Below, one piece after another: positions 9,083 to 17,666 of a stretch of DNA of 64,000 bases (its first letter is position 1; each line of letters opens with the position of its first letter). A program made the position numbers and the translations under genes. The notes beneath the pieces are model-generated. The model did not search any database and was not told where the DNA came from. It worked only from the letters and a program-made list of their open reading frames with translations. Location of the stretch: NCBI RefSeq assembly GCF_017744695.1, contig NZ_JAGIAS010000012.1:1-64000 (forward strand), written 5' to 3'. Source of the stretch: Dyadobacter sp. Lineage in GTDB: Bacteria; Bacteroidota; Bacteroidia; Cytophagales; Spirosomataceae.

Positions 9083-11683
9083 TTACAGGAGCTCGATGTA
9101 TCCTTCCGTCCCGTGCACACGTATTTTTTGCCCGTCTTTGATCAGCCGGGTCGCATCTTCCACACCCACCACCGCCGGTAACCCGTACTCCCGGGCGATC
9201 ACTGCTCCGTGGGTCATCAGCCCGCCCACTTCCGTCACCAGCCCTTTGATAGCCACAAACAACGGCGTCCAGCTCGGGTCCGTAAAAGTAGTTACCAGAA
9301 TATCGCCGGGTTCCAGATTGGCGTCTTCCATTTTCCGTATCACCCGCGCCCGCCCCTCGATCGTCCCCGCCGACACGCCCAGGCCTACAATAGCGCCCGC
9401 TGGCAGGTTTTCATGGCTATGCCGGCCTGTCACTACTTCCCCATCGGAGGTCATTACGCGCGGCGGAGTAAGCTTCTCGAATTGCTGGTATGCCTCTTTT
9501 CGCTGGTTAATGATCCGGTAATCTGCCTGCTGCGAAACGATCACTTCGCGTATTTCTTCGAATTCGAGATAGTAAATATCTTCTTTCTCCCGGAGCACGC
9601 GGGCATTCACGAGCCTGGCGGCTTCTTCCATCAGGGCCTTTTTATAAATGAAATACCTGTTTACAATGGCATACTTGGGATACTCGCGGTAACCGGCCAG
9701 GCTACGCAGCAGTCCGATCATCCGCTTCGTCTCTTCCGCCTTTTGTTCTCCGTCGGGCAATTCCCACAGCCTGCTCAGCAATTCCGCTTCTTTCCGGGCG
9801 GCTTCCTGTTGTCCCTGCATGAATTTCCGTTGGCCGGCACCCGGTTCCTGGTTTTTGATATTACTCAGGATCAGCGGAATGAGAATCGCGGGCTTTTCAC
9901 TCCAACGCGTCCTGGTGATATCGATCTCGCCGGCACAACGCATCCCGTACTTGGACAAAAATGTATGGATAGCGCTCACAGCTTCCTTACCACCATGCCA
10001 TGCAAGCATCCCGTCCATAAAATTATCTGCATCCGTATCCCGCAGATAGGCAACTACCTCCGGATACGGCCTGATAGCGTCGGCCACATCCAGCAATGCC
10101 AGCCCCATTTCGGAGGTTACATTATGCGGCACCGATTGCGAAAGCGTATCGGCGACATTTTTCTCGCCCAGCCATTCACTCATTTTGTCATTGAGCCAAA
10201 GCGCGGCATTCATCGCCGTCACGATCACCCCGAAACTCTGCGGATCGGCCTGGCTCTTGCGTTGCTGAAAATCGTCAAGAATAAAATCGATCAGTTCCGT
10301 CCCCGATTTCGCGCGGATATTTTCAGTTAATGCCGCAATAGCTGCTTCGCTGCGGCCGATCAGTTCCTGTACAATGGAAGGATCGTAGCTATGGAGCGCA
10401 AAAAAATCGTGTGGCGGCGGCCCCTGCGCCGGTTGACTAGCGGAGGGTTCAGCCGTTTCGACATCCAGGAAATCCCCCCGTTCCAGAATTTCCGTCACCG
10501 CCTTTCGCACCAGCGGGTCGGATTTACCAAGCACATCGAGCACTACCCTTCTTCCGGCAGGCGAAACCAGGTCCTGCGTGACGTCTACAAAAATTCTTCC
10601 GCCGGCTAGCGCCATTTTCCGGGGCGACGTCAGCTGCCAGACCGACAGCCCCAGCGGCTTCATCGCGTCGGTCATCATTTGCTGGTGGCCTACCGACACG
10701 TAAAGATGGTTTTTCCCGTCGTTGGCTTCCGGGATGGGGTACAATGTTGTAATCGGCCGGCTTTGCACGATGTAAAATGCGCCATCGGCCAGGCACCATT
10801 CGATATCCTGCGGGCTGCCGAAATGCGCTTCTATTCGCCTGCCGATCTGTTCCAGCTGCAAAATCTGGTCGTCGGCAAGCGTCTGAAGCTCTTGCTGCGC
10901 CCGTCCGAGCTCCTGCTCACGCGTTCCACCCGCCTCCGAGGCGTAAATCGCTATCTTTTTGGCGGCAACTTTCTTTTCAATGATCTCTCCGCCCCGTACT
11001 TTATAAATATCTGCATTCACAAGGCCGGACACCAGCGCTTCGCCGAGCCCGAAACTCGCATCAATGGAAACCACCTTCCGGCTTGAATTCACCGGATCGG
11101 CCGTGAACATAATGCCCGAAGCCTCTGGGAAAACCATTCGTTGAACCACCACCGCCAGGCTCACTTTTCGGTGATCGAAACCATTCTGTATCCGGTAAGC
11201 AATCGCCCGGTCGGTAAACAGTGACGCCCAGCATTTGCTCACGTGCTGCAAAATGGCATCGCTTCCGACGATATTGAGATAGGTATCCTGCTGCCCGGCA
11301 AACGACGCATTCGGCAAGTCCTCCGCCGTCGCGCTCGACCGCACGGCATAGGCATCCCCTTCGCCAAGCTTTGTGAGGTGATGAAGGACCTCCTCCCTGA
11401 CATTCCCCGGGATTGTTGCCGCTTCGATCTCACCGCGGATTTCGCGTCCCAGCGCCATAATTGACTGGGTATCCCCGACCTTTACATTGGCCAGCCTTTC
11501 CAGCAGGCTGCCGATTTCCGCACCGCTGATCACCTCGCTAAATGCGTCGGTCGTAATGCAAAAACCATCCGGCACTTGAATATCGCCGATCCGAGCGAGC
11601 TCGCCCAGGTTAGCGCCCTTCCCTCCCGCTACCGCGATCTGCGTTTTATCAATCTCTTCAAAACCAAGAATGTAAGCCCCCAT
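9083..11683 (-). CDS. rph: Rifampin phosphotransferase-like enzyme (Rph)
   Basis: An 866-residue dikinase-type protein, close to the usual length of rifampin phosphotransferases. Domain order is ATP-grasp PPDK_N (about 1-315; GGKGANLGEL, SFAGQQDTYLN), a central substrate domain with MMTDAMKPLGLS as in the Rph drug-binding head, and a C-terminal swivelling His domain with GGLMTHGAVIAREYG. The phosphorylated residue is His825. There is no C-terminal TIM barrel, so it is not a true PEP synthase. Known Rph enzymes move the ATP beta-phosphate to rifamycin and inactivate it. It starts three bases after the MarR stop, so the pair is one operon. Another antibiotic-like substrate remains possible. Confidence 0.82.
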   Translation of the reverse strand: MGAYILGFEEIDKTQIAVAGGKGANLGELARIGDIQVPDGFCITTDAFSEVISGAEIGSLLERLANVKVGDTQSIMALGREIRGEIEAATIPGNVREEVLHHLTKLGEGDAYAVRSSATAEDLPNASFAGQQDTYLNIVGSDAILQHVSKCWASLFTDRAIAYRIQNGFDHRKVSLAVVVQRMVFPEASGIMFTADPVNSSRKVVSIDASFGLGEALVSGLVNADIYKVRGGEIIEKKVAAKKIAIYASEAGGTREQELGRAQQELQTLADDQILQLEQIGRRIEAHFGSPQDIEWCLADGAFYIVQSRPITTLYPIPEANDGKNHLYVSVGHQQMMTDAMKPLGLSVWQLTSPRKMALAGGRIFVDVTQDLVSPAGRRVVLDVLGKSDPLVRKAVTEILERGDFLDVETAEPSASQPAQGPPPHDFFALHSYDPSIVQELIGRSEAAIAALTENIRAKSGTELIDFILDDFQQRKSQADPQSFGVIVTAMNAALWLNDKMSEWLGEKNVADTLSQSVPHNVTSEMGLALLDVADAIRPYPEVVAYLRDTDADNFMDGMLAWHGGKEAVSAIHTFLSKYGMRCAGEIDITRTRWSEKPAILIPLILSNIKNQEPGAGQRKFMQGQQEAARKEAELLSRLWELPDGEQKAEETKRMIGLLRSLAGYREYPKYAIVNRYFIYKKALMEEAARLVNARVLREKEDIYYLEFEEIREVIVSQQADYRIINQRKEAYQQFEKLTPPRVMTSDGEVVTGRHSHENLPAGAIVGLGVSAGTIEGRARVIRKMEDANLEPGDILVTTFTDPSWTPLFVAIKGLVTEVGGLMTHGAVIAREYGLPAVVGVEDATRLIKDGQKIRVHGTEGYIELL

Positions 11684-11686
11684 AGT

Positions 11687-12148
11687 TCACTGCTGTTTAG
11701 TATTGAATTTACTGGTCGTGTCATTCATCACTTCAATCGCCTTCGAGAAGTAGCTTTCTATAACCTTCAATTCCGCCTCTGAAAAAGAAGCGATCAGCTC
11801 ACCCGACCGCTGCCGGAACTCCTTATACAACGGCTCGAAAACCGCCATGACCTTTTCATTATTCGCCTCGACGATCACCTTCCGCCGGTCGCCCTCGCCA
11901 AACCGCCTCCTCACCAGGTCTTTCTGTTCAAACCGGTCGATCAGGCCCGTTACGGCGCCCGTGGTAAGGCCGGTCAGCTGCGAAAGCTCACCGGCTGTCA
12001 TCTGCCCTTTCTGCATGATGAAACCCAGGTACTTGTGATCGGTCCCGGACAGCCCGGCCTGCCGGCCGATGGCTTCGTGCATCTGGATGGAGTCGAATGC
12101 GTATTGCTGGCTCAGCTTTCGCACCCGTTCAGTCAGTTCCTGGCTCAT
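11687..12148 (-). CDS. MarR family transcriptional regulator
   Basis: A 153-residue winged-helix regulator. The HTH region includes QMTAGELSQLTGLTTGAVTGLIDRFEQKDLVRR, typed here in parts as recognition helix TTGAVTGLIDR and wing RRFGEGDRRKV. MarR proteins bind palindromes as dimers and release them on binding small phenolic or drug-like ligands. It is the first gene of an operon with the rph-like enzyme. A perfect 9+9 palindrome (12165-12189) overlaps its -7 box, so it most likely represses itself and the phosphotransferase. The inducer may be the enzyme's substrate. Confidence 0.88.
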   Translation of the reverse strand: MSQELTERVRKLSQQYAFDSIQMHEAIGRQAGLSGTDHKYLGFIMQKGQMTAGELSQLTGLTTGAVTGLIDRFEQKDLVRRRFGEGDRRKVIVEANNEKVMAVFEPLYKEFRQRSGELIASFSEAELKVIESYFSKAIEVMNDTTSKFNTKQQ

Positions 12149-12164
12149 ATTTATCTTTGTTTCT

Positions 12165-12209
12165 AAATATCTTAGTTACAAAGATATTTTATTTTAAAGG
12201 GTTCGTCAA
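12165..12209 (-). promoter_or_regulatory. marR-rph promoter with overlapping MarR operator
   Basis: Reading the minus strand, TTG (complement of 12207-12209), a 20-base spacer and TATCTTTG (complement of 12179-12186) match the Bacteroidota promoter consensus exactly. The palindrome AAATATCTT-N7-AAGATATTT (12165-12189) has perfect 9-bp arms and covers the -7 box. The layout implies repression by occlusion. Confidence 0.75.
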
Positions 12210-12244
12210 ATGCTGAGGGAAATTATTTTTCTTCCCAAAACCAA

Positions 12245-12276
12245 AAATCCCCGCCAGCGCTCGCCAGCAGGGATTT
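12245..12276 (-). terminator. Terminator after the S8 peptidase gene
   Basis: A stem with arms AAATCCC-GC-TGGC against GCTGGC-GGGGATTT, one mismatch, lies 23 bp beyond the minus-strand stop codon. It is followed on that strand by TTGGTTTTGGG, a weak T tract. It separates the peptidase from the marR promoter. Confidence 0.65.
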
Positions 12277-12298
12277 GATATCTGGTAACTACTGATTT

Positions 12299-15200
12299 TT
12301 ATTTCCTGATGATTTTAAAAATCCGTTCGCGATCTTCCGAAACGACTTTCAGCAAATAAACGCCAGGCACCGTCGCCTGCGTGGAAAGGTCTATTTCCTT
12401 TTGCTGCGCACGTCCGTCGGCCACTGCTTTGTCTGTAAAAACAACCCGCCCGCCGACATCGGAAACATTGAAATGCAGCACCTTTCCGGCTTTTTCCTCA
12501 AATTCCACGAAAATCCGCTTCTCCGCCGGGTTAGGAAATACCTTCCACAACTTTTCGCCTTCGAAATTGACGGCGCGGACGCTGGAATACGCAAAGCTCC
12601 CATCCGTATCGACCATTTTCAGGCGGTAGTAACTCGTACGCTCCGCCAAGGGCGCATTATCCGTAAATGCATACCGTGAACTTCCGCCCAGCCCAGGCAC
12701 CTCGCCGATTTTTGTAAACCTGTTTCCCAAAAGCCCCTCCCGATCCTTCGCCACCTCGACCTCGAAATGACTGAACGCCTCCTCGCGGGCCGTTTGCCAT
12801 TCTACCAGGACCGTTTGTTTGTTCTCGGCATCCGTGCGGGGTTTGACTGTGAAGGTGGCGAGGGTGACCGGCATTGGGTCGCCAAGCCCCAGAAATCCCT
12901 TCGCCAGCCAGAATTCGGAGAAGGATTTGGTTTGAAATTCTGCGTAGTAGCCGTTCCAGTAAGGCACAAGCCTTACCTCCGATTTGGGAAAATAACCCCA
13001 GATTTTACCCGCATTATTGACCAAATCGCCGTCCTCGTTGATCCCTGAGTACTTGGTAACAGTCATTTCATAGGCCGAAGCGGGTTTGGAAACACCAGGC
13101 TTTTCCGGTGCATTCACAAGCCGCTCGACGTCTGATTCCAAGAAATAAAACCGTACGCCGACAGGCTTGGGAAAACTCGGTTGTGACGCACCAAATTTGT
13201 AGCTCCTGCCCATATAATATTGCCCATTCCGGTCTCCGACTTCGTCATTTTTCAGATAGGTCATCAAAGAGAGATCGCCTAGTTCCTGGCCATTAGGTTG
13301 TATGGACGCCACCATCGACCCGAATTGCGTAAAATCCACCCAATTACTGCCCTGAACACTTTGTCGGACTATCGGCAGCGGGGACGATTCATTAGTTATT
13401 TCGCCAGGCATTTCATAAATGTGGATGTTGTCAATCGCCATTCCTTCTGTATTTTTCAAAGAGATGCCTTTTATTGCAATGCGCAACCGTTTAAGCGAAT
13501 AGCCGGAAATTTGAATCGACGCGCTACGCCAGCGACTTTGGCCTTGCAAATCCCCCCATTCAATTCCATACAAATTGAACCAAACACCTTTAGTGAACTC
13601 ATACTCTATGGACGGCATTTCGCAACCGGCTCCACATGCCTCCTTGTCAATAAAAAAACTAAAACTCAGCCGAACCGAACCTATCCTGCTGAGATCTATA
13701 CAAGGCGAATACAAATAAGCACTGTCGCTTTGGTAGGTCCCTGTGAGGTTTGTTTTCCAGGCATTCTCTCCACTCGCGGCGCCTTTCACTTTGGCGGAAT
13801 TCGGCCGCCCAAACTGCCAGGCGGAATTCGGGCCGAGCGTCTGCCAACCACCCGGCCCTTCCTCGAAATCTTCCAGATAGGGAAAGGTCGCTATCACCGG
13901 CGGGGTGGTAATTATTGTTCGCCTGGAATCATTAGCCGCATTGACGTCAAAACCGTAGTTAAGAAGGGCCTTTACCACATGATCACCTTCCACATATAAA
14001 TTAGAATAGGCGTTAAACCTGTAAAGAGTGTCAGACCCGGCCCTTACAACGGGAATGGTTTCCCTGGCCGCTTCCTGACCGTCAACCGTTACCAGTAATG
14101 GTACATTGAATATATCTTCATCCCCATTATTCTTCACCAGTACAGAGAGGTTCTGCGAACCATAGCTGCAAGTGGACAGCTCCGGCGCGGACAGTTCTAT
14201 CATTTCAACATCGCTATGGGCTGTGTACAATCTTACATCATCAATTATATACGTTCCTCGACCCCAGCCCAGCTCCCATTTCACCTGAAAACTGGACGAA
14301 AGTTCCTGCGAATTGTTTTTCAACAGTTCACTTACCTGGATCGTAAAAAGCGTGAAATCCTTGTCGACAGGCCCATACTGATATTGATGATAAGAGGTCG
14401 CAAGAACCCAGGGATCACTATCTTTCCCTCGCACATATACCCCACCGCTGTTAACATTTTGGCGGAGCCGGAACGAAAGGCGTATTTCCTGGCTCTGCGT
14501 CTTGTACTCTGCCAGGTTGTAGGTGCCGCAAACCGACGACTCGTAGCCCCTGTAATTCCCGTTATCGCCATCAATTATCAGTGCTTTTTCGCCGGAATAG
14601 GCGGCTCCTGGGTCACCGTAAGTCGTTAATCTCCCTATTTTTTGCTCAGTAGTAAAATCATAGGCAGGTGCATTCATCAATCCCATCCTGTCGGCACGCA
14701 GAAGCTGTGGCGGCAACGACTCAAAACCTTCCGTGTAGGGCAAAGTAATCGGAAGATTGGGAAGCTGGACGAGTTGAATGGATTTTTGATTATTCACCTG
14801 CATTATATCGCCTTGCATGTTTACGAAAACATTCACCTGATAGTCGCCGGCAGCGTAAAAATCAACAGTTTTATTAAATGTATGCTCCAAAAAACCCAGA
14901 GCAGGAATACCGGAGGTAATCGTTTCCCAGTGAACAGCAGCGCCCGGTCCGCCGGTCGAGTATCCTACTTCAAATGACCGCGTTACCGGTTGATCGTCGA
15001 AATTTTGGATACGGATCGTAATGGCTTGCGTCGCCGAGAGACTGGTGGAAGTAAACATCCTGCCCGATCCCTTTGGTGAGACAATGGATTCCACACCCAC
15101 GTCATTGTTCGAAATAGCACCCTCGCAAGTGCCACTGTCCGGTTTTCGTTTAACCGCAATCGCTCTTCGGCCGGGTGTGCCGTTCAAGCGCGGTAGAACT

Positions 15201-17590
15201 GAGAAATAATACGTCGTATCGCGTGAAAGCCCGGTGAATGTATAATTCAGCCCTGTCGTAACGCCGACAGATGTCATTTCGGCATCCTGCAACCGCATTA
15301 CCTCGTAATCTGTGGCACCTGTGACCGCGGTCCATTGCACCGCCGCGTAACCTTCACATTGAATCGGAGCCAGGGTAACCACCGGCAACCCCATGATCGA
15401 AAACGTTCCACTTTCTTTAACAATACCCGTCTCGTTCTGAACAAGCCTGATTTTGGCAGTCGCGGTAAACGCATTCGGCACCGTCCATCGCAGCTGATTG
15501 GTTCCAGCAGGCACCGACGCGTTAATCACAGCCCAGGTAGCCCCATTGTTCAGGGAATAGGATACGGCAAATGTGCTCTGGGGATTTCCATAGCTGTCCC
15601 AGCAAACATTGACCACGTCTCCCCCGGCGAGATGCTCCGAGCCTGCCGGATAAGTGAGTACGACGGATTTCTCAATAATATCGTACACCAGAAAATACTC
15701 CTGTGGGCCGGACGGGACGTTGGTCCCTTTTATTTTGAGGGTGTAGATACCGGCAGCAGGGCTATCAAGCATTACCTGCTCCGCATTGTTGATAAGGTCG
15801 ACACCCGCAACCGCGGCGGTCTGGGGTGATGCAGGGTCGGGCACGAGCGGAAGCAGATCGGAACCGACAGGTGGTGCCACTGTCAGATCCAGATTGTTCA
15901 CGATTGCTTTCGAGCCCGCCACCGCAGTTCCGGCAGTATCGTTCCAGTAGAGCATCACCTTCACCAGCGCCGCACCTGCGGGAATGGAAATCTGAAACTC
16001 GGCTTCTCCCTCGTGGGCCAGCGTTCCATTAAAGTAACGCCCCTTTTCGAGCATCGTAACGGAGCGAAGCAGATTCATAGCTCCGAAGCCATAGCTGAAA
16101 TCCGGGCCTCGCAGACCTTTGTCCGAAGCGCCATTACAAAGCAGCGCTTTTATCAGCGCACTCTTCGGATTCTGCTGGTCATGAAGTTGCCGGTACCGCT
16201 GATACAGTAGCGCCGCCCCACCGGTTACAGCGGGGGCCGCCATACTTGTTCCGGTGGCATCGTCGTATTTATCATTGGGTAAAGTTGAAAAAATGTCAGT
16301 CCCCGGTGCTACCAGTTCAGGCTTCATTCGGCCGTCTTGTGCAGGCCCTTTACTTGAATAAGGAGATACTAACCCATTTTGGGCGATTTGTCCCACGGTG
16401 ATTACGTTCTTGGCTGAGGCATAATGGCCCTGAACGTTACCAAATCCGGCCGGATATACTTCGCAGGGTGCGTACTGGCCACTATTTCCGGCAGCAAAAA
16501 CATGCTGGACATGAATAAGGTCGTTTGCCTGTTTGTCGAGCACATTGGAATGAAAAGTATAGGCCCCGTAACCCTCGCAATTTCCTCCGCCATCACTGGC
16601 ATAGGAGTTATTTGTCAATACCATTCCAAACTCCTGGAACAAACTGGAAGCCCGCCGCCATATCTCATCGTTCGAGCGTTTGACGATCATTGCTTTGGGG
16701 GCATATCCTTTATATTTCTCATTAATGATTCCTGCCCCGGCCACTGTCCCCGTCACGTGTACCCCGTGCCAGTCGCCCATTACAGGGATATAACTAACGA
16801 TGCGGCCGCTCATGTCGCCATGTTCAGTCGGATTTCCATTATCCCCGATACCAATCGCTATCCCCTCCCCATCCAGTTTAACCCCGGAAGGCAACCCCGT
16901 CGCCAGCATGTTCGCCCTGCTACCAGCGGTACTTTTGTCATTCAGAGGCACAGTGGGCGCCGCTACCGGTTCAATATACTCCACCCACGGCAAGGCCGCG
17001 AGCTGTTCCAGCCGGTTCGTATCCAGCCGAACTTCGAGCACCTGGTACCGGCTCAGGGTTTCGGAAATGATTTCGAAATTATGCTTTTGAAGATCCTGCC
17101 TGACATCCGATAATGCGATAGAACGCGGGTAGCTGACGGAAACATCCACTTTACCGGGCACTTTCAGGGTGTGTGCAGGAAGCGTCGGGGCGGTTAATAC
17201 CGCATGAATTTTCTGGTCGGGCGTGAGTTCGATAATGGCCCGGGCATTGGCTGAAACGAGCAATGCGGCATCCGGCGCCTGGCGGATCACCGCGGTGTAT
17301 GCATTGTCGGGAACATACGCCAGCAGCTCGATGCCCGCATTTTTCAACTGCGCGACGGCCTGTTCCTCGGGTATGTTGTTGAATTGGATAATGACCAGCT
17401 TCCCGATTGCGGGAAATGCTTTTTCGCGGAGTATCGCACCGGCTGCCGCACCCGACAAATTAGCCGGAGGCGAAAACGTCCCGTTTCTCAAATACAGCTT
17501 GTAATCAGCATTTTTCTGGGCAAAAAGGGCGTGACCGTACAGCCATACGACGATCAGCCAGAACAGGTGGCGAAATTTGAGCAAACACAT
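12299..17590 (-). CDS. S8 subtilisin-like peptidase with T9SS sorting domain
   Basis: A 1763-residue secreted protease. A signal peptide ends near ALFAQK. The pro-region is followed by a subtilase domain with Asp250 (GIGDNG), His275 (WHGVHVTGT), oxyanion Asn369 (AAGNSG) and Ser449 (GTSMAAP), so the triad is intact. Next come a pro-protein-convertase-like beta domain, fibronectin-III-like modules (about 650-830), CARDB-like and MAM/jelly-roll-like repeats. The C-terminus, beginning VFPNPAEKRI and ending in GVYLLKV and a short basic tail, is a type A sorting domain for the type IX secretion system. Export to the cell surface or medium follows. Substrate unknown. Confidence 0.92.
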   Translation of the reverse strand: MCLLKFRHLFWLIVVWLYGHALFAQKNADYKLYLRNGTFSPPANLSGAAAGAILREKAFPAIGKLVIIQFNNIPEEQAVAQLKNAGIELLAYVPDNAYTAVIRQAPDAALLVSANARAIIELTPDQKIHAVLTAPTLPAHTLKVPGKVDVSVSYPRSIALSDVRQDLQKHNFEIISETLSRYQVLEVRLDTNRLEQLAALPWVEYIEPVAAPTVPLNDKSTAGSRANMLATGLPSGVKLDGEGIAIGIGDNGNPTEHGDMSGRIVSYIPVMGDWHGVHVTGTVAGAGIINEKYKGYAPKAMIVKRSNDEIWRRASSLFQEFGMVLTNNSYASDGGGNCEGYGAYTFHSNVLDKQANDLIHVQHVFAAGNSGQYAPCEVYPAGFGNVQGHYASAKNVITVGQIAQNGLVSPYSSKGPAQDGRMKPELVAPGTDIFSTLPNDKYDDATGTSMAAPAVTGGAALLYQRYRQLHDQQNPKSALIKALLCNGASDKGLRGPDFSYGFGAMNLLRSVTMLEKGRYFNGTLAHEGEAEFQISIPAGAALVKVMLYWNDTAGTAVAGSKAIVNNLDLTVAPPVGSDLLPLVPDPASPQTAAVAGVDLINNAEQVMLDSPAAGIYTLKIKGTNVPSGPQEYFLVYDIIEKSVVLTYPAGSEHLAGGDVVNVCWDSYGNPQSTFAVSYSLNNGATWAVINASVPAGTNQLRWTVPNAFTATAKIRLVQNETGIVKESGTFSIMGLPVVTLAPIQCEGYAAVQWTAVTGATDYEVMRLQDAEMTSVGVTTGLNYTFTGLSRDTTYYFSVLPRLNGTPGRRAIAVKRKPDSGTCEGAISNNDVGVESIVSPKGSGRMFTSTSLSATQAITIRIQNFDDQPVTRSFEVGYSTGGPGAAVHWETITSGIPALGFLEHTFNKTVDFYAAGDYQVNVFVNMQGDIMQVNNQKSIQLVQLPNLPITLPYTEGFESLPPQLLRADRMGLMNAPAYDFTTEQKIGRLTTYGDPGAAYSGEKALIIDGDNGNYRGYESSVCGTYNLAEYKTQSQEIRLSFRLRQNVNSGGVYVRGKDSDPWVLATSYHQYQYGPVDKDFTLFTIQVSELLKNNSQELSSSFQVKWELGWGRGTYIIDDVRLYTAHSDVEMIELSAPELSTCSYGSQNLSVLVKNNGDEDIFNVPLLVTVDGQEAARETIPVVRAGSDTLYRFNAYSNLYVEGDHVVKALLNYGFDVNAANDSRRTIITTPPVIATFPYLEDFEEGPGGWQTLGPNSAWQFGRPNSAKVKGAASGENAWKTNLTGTYQSDSAYLYSPCIDLSRIGSVRLSFSFFIDKEACGAGCEMPSIEYEFTKGVWFNLYGIEWGDLQGQSRWRSASIQISGYSLKRLRIAIKGISLKNTEGMAIDNIHIYEMPGEITNESSPLPIVRQSVQGSNWVDFTQFGSMVASIQPNGQELGDLSLMTYLKNDEVGDRNGQYYMGRSYKFGASQPSFPKPVGVRFYFLESDVERLVNAPEKPGVSKPASAYEMTVTKYSGINEDGDLVNNAGKIWGYFPKSEVRLVPYWNGYYAEFQTKSFSEFWLAKGFLGLGDPMPVTLATFTVKPRTDAENKQTVLVEWQTAREEAFSHFEVEVAKDREGLLGNRFTKIGEVPGLGGSSRYAFTDNAPLAERTSYYRLKMVDTDGSFAYSSVRAVNFEGEKLWKVFPNPAEKRIFVEFEEKAGKVLHFNVSDVGGRVVFTDKAVADGRAQQKEIDLSTQATVPGVYLLKVVSEDRERIFKIIRK

Positions 17591-17624
17591 ACAGAAAGAG
17601 GAGACGCAAAGAGTTATGTTCCTT

Positions 17625-17632
17625 CAAATCTA
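17625..17632 (-). promoter_or_regulatory. -7 promoter box of the S8 peptidase gene
   Basis: The minus strand reads TAGATTTG here, an exact match to TAnnTTTG, placing a transcription start about 28 bases before the ATG at 17590. I see no TTG at the ideal -33 distance, so activity may need an activator. Confidence 0.45.
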
Positions 17633-17666
17633 AATAATCTTTTTGTCTACTCTCTGTTACAAAAAT

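Noticed and set aside
9083..11683. Annotation as PEP synthase
   Set aside because: The protein ends after the His domain and lacks the C-terminal pyruvate/PEP-binding TIM barrel; the central domain has Rph-type motifs.
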